The translations under genes were made by a program, and so were the position numbers. The notes below the pieces were generated by a model. The model was given only the letters and a program-made list of their open reading frames with translations, made no database searches and was not told the origin of the DNA. From positions 44,142 to 82,712 of the forward strand of contig NW_019775788.1 in the NCBI RefSeq assembly GCF_001039355.2: a DNA stretch of 38,571 nt. The letters are read 5' to 3'. How positions within the stretch are numbered: the first letter of the stretch is position 1; every line of letters starts with the position of its first letter. This stretch comes from Lingula anatina. Its lineage: Eukaryota; Brachiopoda; Lingulata; Lingulida; Lingulidae. This document shows positions 1 through 10,289 of the stretch, piece after piece.

Positions 1-120
1 CCCCCCCCTCTTACCAGCGTGCGTTCTCTATCACTGTGAATTTCAGAGTGCTGGTGTTAAACCCCCCCCCCCTCTTCCAGCACGCATTTTTGTCACACTA
101 AGTTTCAAAGCACTGACGGT
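1..120. repeat. Two-copy tandem repeat of about 61 bp
   Basis: Two adjacent units, each opening with a C homopolymer followed by CTCTT(A)CCAGC and a degenerate match over the rest. The left copy is cut by the window edge. No coding potential is visible. Confidence 0.5.
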
Positions 121-586
121 AGGAAAATCTAGCTCCCATACTAGTACATAGTACTTGAGCAATATATCCATTCCTTTGCTCTGTAATGCGTCTGTTTAAT
201 TGCTCTTGGCTTCAGTTAATACAGTAGATAATAAATAATAACATTTTTTTGTCTTTTCTTTTTTGTATCTTGGTTTAAAATGACTGTTAAGAACTGTAAT
301 CTTAAGGGTGTCTCTGAGAATATCATTTATCATTCGAGGGCGATGGGTGATTCGTTATTACGCACTGATTCGTGATTGCCGAAGTTTTTCTTCACCACAA
401 TTAAAGACCTCGGCCCTCAAATGGGTTCCGAATGTCCAGCGTCCAGTCGAGAGAAAAGATGAATGTATGCCGTGATGACCTGTCCGGTTTTCTGCATCCA
501 CCCCTTCTGTTGTCTACTATGGTGACTTCTCTCTCTTCTCTCTCTCTCCGTCCATATTCTCTATCTTCCCTCTCTCTCTCTCTCTT

Positions 587-630
<44 letters not shown>

Positions 631-733
631 CGATACGTTAAAAGTGTTCAACCTAAGAAACCCACTTAAAACTAGCGCACGTACACTCAAACAAACAAAC
701 AAACAAACAAATACACGTTGGTCTCTCTCTCTC

Positions 734-806
<73 letters not shown>

Positions 807-2002
807 TTCACTACGTGCGCTTGCACACACACATGCATGCAGCCACGCATTCACACGCACTGCATGAGTACTCAGGTACACACAGGATGCGCACACACAC
901 ATGCACAACCACGCACCAAATTACTGTAGCTACAGGATTTTAATACAACAGCAGGTTGAAATATTACACGTCGCATGCACTATTTATACGCCTTCCCTGC
1001 AGCGACTTCCTACACTATAACCCACAACGCTGTGACACATGAAATCAGATTAGCTGACTTATAGGAAAAAATACAAGTATGTCATATGAACCATATCTGA
1101 ATAACTATAGCTCCACCAGGGCAAAGAATAAATGTATATAATCCAATTTCAACACAGACCCGGATTCATACAAACCCACATGTTAATTCAGTGAGATAGC
1201 TTCCCACTATACCGCGCCATTTTGATTCGGTCAAGCGAAAGAACTATCTGGTTATAAACAACATGAAAGATACTGACCTAGATGTATAGGCACCCCTCGC
1301 TCTCTCTCTATATGTTCCCTCCACAGCCTGTGTTAGTTGTAAATCCCGAGATCTAAGACCAAGCGCTGGCATGCAATGAGACCGCCACTATATTCGTGTG
1401 TACCTTGTTTTAAAGCAGCCAACTTAACGATGCCCTAGTTTCTCTTCGGCTGCTATACCGGTGCGCGCACAAAAAAGTTATGTCTATTACTCATCACCAA
1501 CACTTATAAAAAAACCGGCTTCTTATTTGCACTCTGCGGTTATCCGTGTTCCTCAGGTAAATGCTTTCGAAGGTGACCGCCAGGGTGAGCCACAGGTAGC
1601 CCAGGTGAGCAAGCCCCCATGTGGAGATCAAATAATCTGTGTATTATTTTATTTAAAAAAATAAGTCTCATTCACACTTGGATCAATAGAGTGATATTTA
1701 TACGAGCCTCGGTCAAAGTTGTCTGACTTGGAGAAAGACAAAATGTGGAACGATTTGACATTATTTACATATATACATGCACGCCCGTACTAATATAAAT
1801 GAAACACAACTAAAGGTACATGAATGCGAACATCACTTTAGTTTTGTCTATAGAGAAAGAAAAGCCGGATTTGCACCACCAGAAAAATTATGTTTTCTGT
1901 TAATTTCATTTATATTTTATCCATGTAAACGTCTCTTTTTAAACCGCTTAATGATTTTCTGTGGCGCTGTTAATTCTAAGTGTGTTTTACACACGCTTTA
2001 CT
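121..2002. other. Gene-free left flank
   Basis: No open frame here has splice context, a recognisable domain or a paralogous copy. The stretch holds the CT/CA microsatellite listed separately and otherwise ordinary AT-rich sequence. Frames across the CT/CA tracts give only Ser-Leu or Thr-His repeats. Confidence 0.6.
527..806. repeat. (CT)n and (CA)n microsatellites
   Basis: Long CT runs (about 527-628 and 720-769) pass directly into a CA run (about 768-806). On the opposite strand these are GA and GT tracts. They are simple-sequence repeats and explain the low-complexity open frames in both directions. Confidence 0.9.
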
Positions 2003-2288
2003 CAGGGACGGACCCAGGTTTATTTGAATTGGGGGGGGGGGGGAACGACAGGCCTCCGATACGAAACCGATCATCGCTCCTTGGCGTGGGGTTCGGGGCC
2101 TACTCCAGGGCCCCTAATTTTTTTTTCGGTGCTCTGGGGGGGGGGGGGGCAAACGGTGCCCTTTGGTGCGGTTTAGAACTATGATTCAGCTGCTCAAAAT
2201 TCTAATTTCAAGAGAGGAATATTGGTGTGATATATTTTTCAGAAACCGAAGGGGGGGGGGGGGGGTCAGGAACCTTTAAATCCGCCAG
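2003..2288. mobile_element. Probable hAT-like non-autonomous DNA element (286 bp)
   Basis: The left end reads CAGGGACGGACCCAGG. The right end, reverse-complemented, reads CTGGCGGATTTAAAGG, a degenerate inverted match. The hexamer TTTACT lies directly outside both ends (1997-2002 and 2289-2294), which looks like a target duplication although hAT elements normally give 8 bp. The interior is much more GC-rich than its surroundings and holds three long G homopolymers. It has no transposase, so it would be non-autonomous. The terminal motif resembles the CAGGGGCGGATCCAG-type ends I associate with invertebrate hAT repeats. Confidence 0.5.
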
Positions 2289-2541
2289 TTTACTAATTAG
2301 ATTAATTCGACATCCGCATATTTTAAGCTCCTTCTTGAATGAGTTAAAATATATAAAGTTTTATAAAGTTTTATAAAGTAAAATATATAAAGTTTTATAT
2401 CTTATATATGTCATTAGAATATTTACCTTGACGTTTCATATGGATGTAAACACATTGTTTAACTGCCTATTTTTTTTAAATTTTAACATGAATGTCGTGA
2501 TCAGTATCAACAGGACAAATAAATATATATTTATTTATTTA

Positions 2542-2591
2542 TTCACGATAAACTAAAACTTCAACCTTTAGGTTGCGATTCTAGCAAATAA

Positions 2592-2644
<53 letters not shown>

Positions 2645-2690
2645 CGATAAACTAAAACTTCAACCTTTAGGTTGCGATTTTAGCAAATAA

Positions 2691-2737
<47 letters not shown>
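2542..2737. repeat. Two-copy tandem unit ending in (TTA)n
   Basis: A unit of about 52 bp (starting CACGATAAACTAAAACTT) followed by a long TTA run occurs twice in succession. The two unit copies are nearly identical, consistent with slippage or tandem duplication. Confidence 0.8.
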
Positions 2738-2740
<3 letters not shown>

Positions 2741-3129
2741 CCGGTATGCGTGTGTGCGCGTGCTGGCACGAGTTTGTTCAGTGGGTAAACTCTTTCGTTC
2801 CCTTTATAGAGCAACGGAATCTAAAGTTTGCCTGAATGACAAACGTAGTAGTCTGCTGTAGTATCACGGATATTCATGCAAGCAGAGCGGTCTTTTAAAT
2901 GCAAAGTACTCGGTTAGAATACGACCTCGTGGCAGCTTGCATATTTACTGGGACAGCCTGCCTCACACATTGACCTTGTTGATATTATGAAGGAAGATTT
3001 ACACTGGGGAAATGTTCACCGATCCTTCCGCGCACCAGGTAAACGCTGATACTGACATACATTGTGTGGGATTATTTGATTATTAAAATAAAATTAAATA
3101 CGGACATTTCTTAGTACTAAACAGTTCTT
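2738..3129. other. Gene-free stretch
   Basis: No supported gene, RNA or element. The sequence is unique within this window up to the poly-G run that opens the next duplicated block. Confidence 0.5.
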
Positions 3130-4653
3130 GGGGGGGGGGGGGGGCAGAGAGACGCACATTTCGAGAAGACAAGGCGCAAACATACCTGTATGCCGATACG
3201 CATGTTCAAATTGTTTCGCTGGAAAAGTTGTAACTGCCTTTCCTGTTCTTTCTTTTAATATAAACCATCCATAACAAAACCTGCTCCTTGTGTCAAATCT
3301 GCATGTACCACATATGTTTTCAAGAAATCTGTTCTCAAAAACTCGAGGAAAAGAAATAATCACTGTCAGTATAACCCTGACAAAAACCGGTTCTGTCCCC
3401 TATACGTTATTCCCTTAAAGACACGTCAAAAGTCCACTAATGGCTGTAGGACGATTGAGTTAATTAGTTCTTTTTTTGCCAAAAATAGCCAGCATCAAAA
3501 ACAGCAACCTCGCAGGCGAAACATAATGATTAAACCCAAAACCATACAAACGTAAAAATTAAAAAATTAGAAAACCAATGTCTTCCCCATTTGCCCTTGA
3601 CATGTACTGAGTTTGGGGATAACAGAAGAGATTAAAAAAACTAAATGAGACGATAGAATACTCACTCTAAAGCAGTTTTAAACAACGTTCGAATACGTTG
3701 AATATATGTATAGTGCCCATTCATGACGTACAGCAAAAATAAAAAAATAATGATTATAAAATTAAAAAATAATAAAATAAATAAATAAACAGATAAATAA
3801 ATAAATAAACAAATCAGTGATATGATAGAATAAAATAAGCAAACGAATAAATAAAGAATAAACAAAATATCAAACAATTATAAATATGTTAATAAGTACA
3901 GCGTAAATAAATATATAGATAAATAATAATTAATTAAGAATTTGACAATAAACAAATAAATAAATAAATAAATTTGATCTGTTAACTCAAACTACAACTT
4001 AAGCCTGCCCGCTACACTAGCTGTGATATTTGAATGACCTCTGAAAACTGCGTCACCACAAAACGTGTTGTGAATGTATAAACTATATAGTGTATATATT
4101 CTCATCGCGTAATTCAGCATGCAAGGCACATAAGCAGACGACAGTTGTACGGGATCTCGTTTTCTCTCGTCACTAGTTTGTTTAAGGGTGTCTATATCGG
4201 CTTATTAAGTCTACAAGACGACTCAACTCTGTAGTCGACAACTTCAGTTAAATGTCTTGGAAATGTAAAATAAAGCTAAAAATTAGAGACCTTACGACTT
4301 TTAAAAATTCGCAAGCTAGATAGGGTCTTTCTCGAAACTTTTATATTAAAATATCATATGAATACAAGGTATCCAGTATAAATGCCGATATATATATATA
4401 TGGCATTTTAATGTAGGTGAACTATTTGACGTCGGAGACAGTCCACCTTACACTATCAAAATACTATATGCAAATCTTCGCTCTGACTGCCTTGATAGAT
4501 CGAATTTCGTGTAAACAAAAAGTTCAAATTACTTACGAACACGATTAAAATCTCGTTGCTTTTTGTCTCGTTATAAGCTACTAACTGAAAAAAAGGCTTA
4601 AATAGGAATTAAATACGCAGCGCTGTATACGATGTTGACTGCTAACATAGAGT
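3130..4653. repeat. Duplicated block, copy 1
   Basis: Begins with a 15-G run and matches 4655-6024 almost base for base: the same AT-rich A/T tetranucleotide stretch near 3740-3975 and the same GTGTCTATATCGG segment near 4190. Its last 460 bp also match 6026-6500. Open frames here are present in both copies but show no domain and no splice logic. Confidence 0.8.
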
Positions 4654-4654
4654 N
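4654..4654. other. Single N: probable contig join
   Basis: The base before the N ends a sequence (GCTAACATAGAGT) that continues naturally at 6491-6496 rather than here, and the base after it restarts the poly-G opening of the block at 3130. This is the pattern of two overlapping contigs joined by a placeholder. Confidence 0.7.
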
Positions 4655-5950
4655 GGGGGGGGGAGAGACGCACATTACGAGAAGACAAGGCGCAAACATA
4701 CCTGTATGCCGATACGCATGTTCAAATTGTTTCGCTGGAAAAGTTGTAACTGCCTTTCCTGTTCTTTCTTTTAATATAAACCATTCATAACAAAACCTGC
4801 TCCTTGTGTCAAATCTGCATGTACCTACCCGGTAGCATCTAGTTCCACATATGTTTTCAAGAAATCTGTTCTCAAAAACTCGAGGAAAAGAAATAATCAC
4901 TGTCAGTATAACCCTGACAAAAACCGGTTCTGTCCCCTATACGTTATTCCCTTAAAGACACGTCAAAAGTCCACTAATGGCTGTAGGACGATTGAGTTAA
5001 TTAGTTCTTTTTTTTTGCCAAAAATAGCCAGCATCAAAAACAGCAACCTCGCAGGCGAAACATAATGATTAAACCCAAAACCATACAAACGTAAAAATTA
5101 AAAAAATTAGAAAACCAATGTCTTCCCCATTTGCCCTTGACATGTACTGAGTTTGGGGATAACAGAAGAGATTAAAAAACTAAATGAGACGATAGAATAC
5201 TCACTCTAAAGCAGTTTTAAACAACGTTCGAATACGTTGAATATATGTATAGTGCCCATTCATGACGTACAGCAAAAATAAAAAAATAATGATTATAAAA
5301 TTAAAGATTAATAAAATAAATAAATAAACAAATAAATAAATAAATAAACAAATCAGTGATATTATAGAATAAAATAAGCAAACGAATAAATAAAGAATAA
5401 ACAAAATATCAAACAATTATAAATATGTTAATAAGTACAGCGTAAATAAATATATAGATAAATAATAATTAATAAAGAATTTGACAATAAACAAATAAAT
5501 AAATAAATAAATAAATAAATTTGATCTGTTAACTCAAACTACAACTTAAGCCTGCCCGCTACACTAGCTGTGATATTTGAATGACCTCTGAAAACTGCGT
5601 CACCACAAAACTGTTGTGAATGTATAAACTATATAGTGTATATATTCTCATCGCGCACACGACAATTGTAAGCGTAATTCAGCATGCAAGGCACATAAGC
5701 AGACGACAGTTGTACGGGATCTCGTTTTCTCTCGTCACTAGTTTGTTTAAGGGTGTCTATATCGGCTTATTAAGTCTACAAGATGACTCAACTCTGTAGT
5801 CGACGACTTCAGTTAAATGTCTTGGAAATGTAAAATAAAGCTAAAAATTAGAGACCTTACGACTTTTAAAAATTCGCAAGCTAGATAGGGTCTTTCTCGA
5901 AACTTTTATATTAAAATATCATATGAATACAAGGTATCCAGTATAAATGC

Positions 5951-6024
<74 letters not shown>
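4655..6024. repeat. Duplicated block, copy 2
   Basis: Near-identical to 3130-4400. It differs by short A/T-run length changes, one 20-bp indel near 4827-4846 and an expanded (AT)n tract (5953-6024) that runs into the next N. The divergence is of the size expected between alleles. Confidence 0.8.
5953..6024. repeat. (AT)n microsatellite
   Basis: Uninterrupted AT dinucleotides of about 72 bp ending at an N. In the other copies (4388-4399 and 6232-6243) the same place has only five or six AT units. Confidence 0.95.
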
Positions 6025-6025
6025 N
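6025..6025. other. Single N: probable contig join
   Basis: Sequence after the N restarts at TAAGGGTGTCTATATCGG, already present at about 4185 and 5749. An assembly break inside the (AT)n tract is likely. Confidence 0.7.
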
Positions 6026-6965
6026 TAAGGGTGTCTATATCGGCTTATTAAGTCTACAAGACGACTCAACTCTGTAGTCGACAACTTCAGTTAAATGTCT
6101 TGGAAATGTAAAATAAAGCTAAAAATTAGAGACCTTACGACTTTTAAAAATTCGCAAGCTAGATAGGGTCTTTCTCGAAACTTTTATATTAAAATATCAT
6201 ATGAATACAAGGTATCCAGTATAAATGCCGATATATATATATATGGCATTTTAATGTAGGTGAACTATTTGACGTCGGAGACAGTCCACCTTACACTATC
6301 AAAATACTATATGCAAATCTTCGCTCTGACTGCCTTGATAGATCGAATTTCGTGTAAACAAAAAGTTCAAATTACTTACGAACACGATTAAAATCTCGTT
6401 GCTTTTTGTCTCGTTATAAGCTACTAACTGAAAAAAAGGCTTAAATAGGAATTAAATACGCAGCGCTGTATACGATGTTGACTGCTAACATAGAGTCCAT
6501 GAACGTTATCCAATTTTTATTTCTAATGATAATAGGCTAATATTTTCCCAATTTGGAGCATGGGCCTGTTCAAATAGTACATGTATATATACATGAAGCA
6601 TATATTAGATTTAGAATGGAGAAAGTCACCGTGTATACGCAGTGATTTCTTAGAATTCTGATTAGAAATAACTCACATGTCATTAGATATGCTGACATGT
6701 AGGTGACAGGGGGGCGTTTCAAAAGAAAAAAAAGAAGCCGCCTCAACCTCCACTTTCAGACCGAAAGGTCTAGCAGTCGGTAGTAGTTCATAAAATAAAA
6801 CATAAAAATACACGGTCATTGTTTCAGACCTATGGATCTACAAATAAACTTGCCTTCTCCAAGCCGGTTATGATTGATATTTCTTAAAAAGAAGAGTCCC
6901 AAATTTGTGTATTAATGTTAAAAACAAACTTTTTGGCCAAATTTCTTTCATGAAACGACCCCAGA
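6026..6965. repeat. Upstream flank shared with the second unit
   Basis: About 940 bp that matches 26285-27245 with small indels and substitutions. Its first 470 bp also match 4185-4653. It is the 5' non-coding flank of the small secreted-protein gene and carries no supported gene of its own. Confidence 0.75.
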
Positions 6966-6989
6966 TCACGTGAGGGAGGGGGTATATAA
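6966..6989 (+). promoter_or_regulatory. E-box plus TATA box promoter, secreted-protein gene 1
   Basis: The palindrome TCACGTGA (6966-6973, an E-box/M-box type bHLH-ZIP site) is followed by a perfect TATATAA box (6983-6989). Initiation is expected about 25-30 bp downstream near the CAGTCTA at 7008-7013, leaving roughly a 70-nt 5' UTR. The same arrangement is conserved at 27246-27269 in front of the paralogous gene. Confidence 0.75.
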
Positions 6990-7044
6990 GCCCCTCAGCC
7001 AGTTCCCAGTCTACCTGTTGTCGTAGCAGACATATTGCTTATAC

Positions 7045-7053
7045 ATGAAGTGA
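7045..7053 (+). promoter_or_regulatory. Minimal upstream ORF (Met-Lys-stop)
   Basis: ATG-AAG-TGA lies 37 nt before the main start. The paralogue has ATG-CAG-TGA at 28746-28754, so the minimal start-stop element is kept although its middle codon changed. It could dampen initiation; this is inference. Confidence 0.4.
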
Positions 7054-7081
7054 GAGAAGTTGTCTTTAAAGGAAGAAAAAC

Positions 7082-7179
7082 ATGTCAACAAGGGAGTTGT
7101 TCAGGTGCGTTTAATTACAATAAGTTTTGAGTTTAGGTTTTTAATTTTATTATACAAAAAATAATAAATAGATAAATAA

Positions 7180-7211
<32 letters not shown>

Positions 7212-8827
7212 ACGAAATTCTGCATTTCTTGTTTTGGATAAGGTTATTTCACGGCATTCAAATAAATCTAAAAAAGAGAGACAGGATTTAAATACTGTTT
7301 GGTTTATTTAACTACATAGCGACTGTTGTGTTGAGTGCTTTGTATTACTTTATGGTTAAATCATAAAGTATTTAATCGAATATTTCAGCTCTAATATTTT
7401 ACTGATCTGCTTTCCGAAATTTTCGAAGTTGCAATATACTACATGTACTACATAAGGTCTACACAGAAATAAATCCTCTCCGGCTTTTATTACAGATTTC
7501 TCACTTTCCTGGTAATCTGTGGGCTAACAGTGGGGTACCAGGAGGCACAAGGTAACCGTAATACCTGATATGATTATTTCTTTTAATTTATTTGATTTCA
7601 TATTACACTGTACTGAGCATGTTCTGATGTCTTTTATAAATGGTATTCCCATAAGGTAGGATACGTACAATTTTTACCTGAATGATTTAGCACAAAATGT
7701 ATACAGACTCATATAGGCCTACATTTCATTACTACCAATGTGTACACCTGTGATTTTTACTTAGAAGAGACTTATGATAAACTTCCCATTAAATTGTTTG
7801 ATATGCCAGTACTCAGATCCGCAAATCGACACCAAGACGCGGTCAGGTGTGCCTAACGTAAATGAGATGTGGCTGGCATCATTTTTCAATGTTTGTTCTT
7901 TACTGAAATAAAATTAGTGAGGTGAAATAAGAATCAAGTGCATCTTAATTATTTTTTCCAAGTACAATTAGACTATCTATTACACCAGAGCAAAATCAGC
8001 AAAATTGACTTTAAAATTAAACTTGAATATGTCGTTTTTATTTATTGGTTCTGGTAATCATGGACGAAATTTAACTTACAGATGCGGAGCTTAATGTTGA
8101 TGAAAACAAACGTGCACTGCATCTCCCCAGGTATCGTGATTTTAATGAAACTTTACTATCTAATTAACTACATGCTGCTCATCTTATTTAGGCTTTTCTT
8201 TTTGTTTAAGTATTTAAGCCATCTCATCTTACTGTTTTACTTTTTTTTAATCTGAAAAGTCAATCGAACAGTTCATACTGATTAAATGTATTTTTTGACA
8301 TTTTCGTGAAGATATAAAGGGATTGAAAGAAGTATATTTTCTTTGGAAGGTTCGGGATGCCATAAGCAAACAAAAATTTAAAAAAAGCTTTGAAACCGAG
8401 AAAGAGAAGAAATAATCAAGCAAGCGAATAAACGGCAAAATACTGCACTGGAAATTGTGTCAGTTAAAAACGCTTTATTCGATACACTAAAACTAATTAA
8501 AGTGATCAGCAGACAAACCAATAATCTAACTATTGTGCTTTCAGCTCCCTTCCCCTCAGCAAGGTCAAACATGCCGAGAAAGTCTTGGTGAAGACACCCC
8601 ATAGGAAAGTCACTGTGGAATTCTCTGGGTACTTTGGTAGACGTAACAGCGTCGGGGTGCGGAAGAGAGACATTCTATTCGTGATCAAACACGTGATCGA
8701 AGAAGGGACACTGAAAGGAATGAAAAGCGTCACCATATTCGACTTTGAGAAGGCTGCCAAAGCACGTAGTAAAAGAAACACCTTTGGCGACGCTGTGTAT
8801 AAATATGTTGTTAGTATTGTCAGATAA
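7082..8827 (+). CDS. Small secreted basic protein, unknown family (copy 1)
   Basis: Four exons: 7082-7104, 7496-7551, 8082-8130, 8545-8827. All junctions are GT-AG and the phases agree, giving 411 nt and 136 residues. Residues 1-21 form a signal peptide (hydrophobic core FLTFLVICGL), so the product should be secreted. The only cysteine (Cys16) is in the signal peptide; the mature chain is cysteine-free and rich in Lys/Arg. Dibasic sites occur at 36-37 (KR), 75-76 (RR, preceded by Gly74), 82-84 (RKR) and 119-120 (KR). A polyadenylation signal follows the stop. I recognise no family. A cationic defence peptide, a hormone precursor or a reproductive protein are all possible. The start is the first ATG in frame with the signal peptide. 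The gene lies 1.46 kb before the ankyrin-TIR gene on the same strand, and the pair is duplicated together. Confidence 0.85.
7177..7212. repeat. (GAAA)n microsatellite in intron 1
   Basis: About nine GAAA units in the first intron of the secreted-protein gene. The paralogous intron (28878-28896) has only four, so the tract length has changed since duplication. Confidence 0.9.
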
Positions 8828-8939
8828 CTGTTTGTTGACTGAGTGTGATACATAGGCCCTATACAATAAGGTGTGTTGCAGATATGTCGGCATATTCACG
8901 CCAATGTCCATAAGTGAACTGCCTTTGGGAATTTAAACA

Positions 8940-8945
8940 AATAAA
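8940..8945 (+). terminator. Polyadenylation signal AATAAA
   Basis: Canonical AATAAA 113 nt after the stop codon. It is conserved with its flanks at 30625-30630 behind the second copy, supporting a short 3' UTR. Confidence 0.65.
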
Positions 8946-9767
8946 TATCTGATAACCGACATGTAGTAGCACTCCTCCATTACTAATTACAACTACAATA
9001 TTCACGCATTTTTTTTTTTTTTTTGTAAATATTTGCCAGCTCTCAATTATTGATCATTCTCAATAATCGATAATATTTGTCTAAAAATCATACATCTTTG
9101 ACTGCAGACTTAACTATTGAGTACTGAAAACTGAATCAAAACCTTCACTGTGACCATTATTAACCCGATTCATGCACTTAGAGAAGAACTATTTAAGGAA
9201 TTAAAACAAGTGACAGGTATTAAAACTGTGGCTGACATTTAAGCACAGATCCTAACGCACTGACAGATCCAGTATTTTGTTAAGGGAGCGTGTGTGTGTG
9301 GGGGGGGGGACGCATTGTTCCCCCTTATTCCGCCAAGGTATCGTCTAAACGATATGTTAGATATGGTGTAAGTCTAGATTATTTACGTATAAGAATACAT
9401 AGAAATAAAATACAACCCTATTTCTTTGGCAGATAATATGATATTTTCTACAGTAAACCGCTAACAGCCACACATTGCGTTTGTTGAGACAGTTGCGTCG
9501 TACATCAATAGCAATAAAAGGGGAATTCCCTTAAAATCCCCCTTGTCACCTCTATTAATAATACCTGTAGCCGAGTCGCCATTGTGCAGGTCGTTTCCAG
9601 CTGGTAAGTTAACGTGATATTTTATCAAATTTTGAGGTGTGATGTCAACCACATCAGTGTCAACGGGTGACATACAACTAGTCGTAACTAAGATGTAATA
9701 GGGTTGTTGACATTTCGGTAAAAAACTGCGAATTACAACATGTAAATGGCAGTGTTTACGCGTAAAG
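8946..9767. repeat. Intergenic segment duplicated at 30631-31539
   Basis: Between the secreted-protein gene and the ankyrin-TIR gene. It is nearly identical to the second unit, differing in a poly-T (9008-9024) versus (TTTA)n tract, two short indels and a GT/G tract near 9291-9309. A more diverged third relative of 9460-9640 lies at 32280-32420. No gene is supported; a 70-codon minus-strand frame is open in both close copies but not in the third. Confidence 0.7.
9521..9530. promoter_or_regulatory. Candidate kappa-B (Rel/NF-kB) site
   Basis: GGGAATTCCC is a perfect palindromic match to the GGGRNYYYCC consensus, about 770 bp before the ankyrin-TIR start codon of copy A. The same decamer is at 31295-31304 and a GGGAAATTCCC variant at 32320-32330 upstream of copy C. 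It sits in a repeated segment, so presence alone does not prove function. Confidence 0.35.
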
Positions 9768-9768
9768 N
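9768..9768. other. Single N hiding about 970 bp
   Basis: Sequence left of the N matches up to about 31539 and sequence right of it resumes at about 32511 of the second unit. About 970 bp is therefore either unassembled or truly deleted here. Confidence 0.7.
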
Positions 9769-10289
9769 CGGTACAATGTTCCTTCCTCCGTCATGACAAA
9801 ATTGATGAAATTGTTTGTCAGTAAGGATATTCGTGGGTAATTTTGATATTACTTTCTTTTGCGTTTTACGTGACGATTTCCAAAATCCCCAAGTCTAAGA
9901 GTTCATTTGACAAGAATGATTTAACGATAACACCAATAGGACCCTTTATAGCGACATTTAAGCTGCACAGAACATTTCTTCGGGGTATGTGCGTGTGTGT
10001 GTGTGTGGGGGGGGGGGGGGGTCACGACAGATAGGAGCGGGATTGAGACCACAGATGGATGTGATAATGTAAAAGCAATTGTATATTTTTGTATATTTTA
10101 TGTCACGGTGACTTCTCCGTGCCAAGCTGCATCTTTTATCATACATGGGTCTGTACATATTAAGCCATTGTACATTTCATCTTTTTATATATCTAAACTT
10201 GATGCTTATCCATCTTAATTCAGACGAGTGAAATTCAGGCATACGTCGCACTCTTCGTTGGAATGTCTACAGTATAGCCACCAGCCAGT

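Noticed and set aside
432-943. Overlapping open frames on both strands of 60-100 codons
   Set aside because: They are translations of CT/GA and CA/GT microsatellites (Ser-Leu, Arg-Glu, Thr-His, Cys-Val repeats), not genes.
2755-2830. tRNA-like stretch (TTCAGTGGGTAAACTC)
   Set aside because: No cloverleaf could be drawn: no matching acceptor stem and no GGTTCRA T-loop motif at the right distance.
3094-3363. Minus-strand frame of 89 codons, with a relative at 4598-4900
   Set aside because: Open in both block copies only because they are near-identical duplicates; the N-terminal and C-terminal parts differ by indels, one end runs through poly-G, and no domain is recognisable.
3662-3877. Hydrophobic minus-strand frame rich in Phe/Ile/Leu/Tyr
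   Set aside because: It is the translation of an AAAT/AATA-rich tract, so the apparent membrane protein is a composition artefact.
9461-9673. 70-codon minus-strand frame with identical protein at 31235-31447
   Set aside because: The surrounding DNA is equally identical, so the protein match is uninformative, and the diverged third copy near 32280-32420 does not keep the frame.
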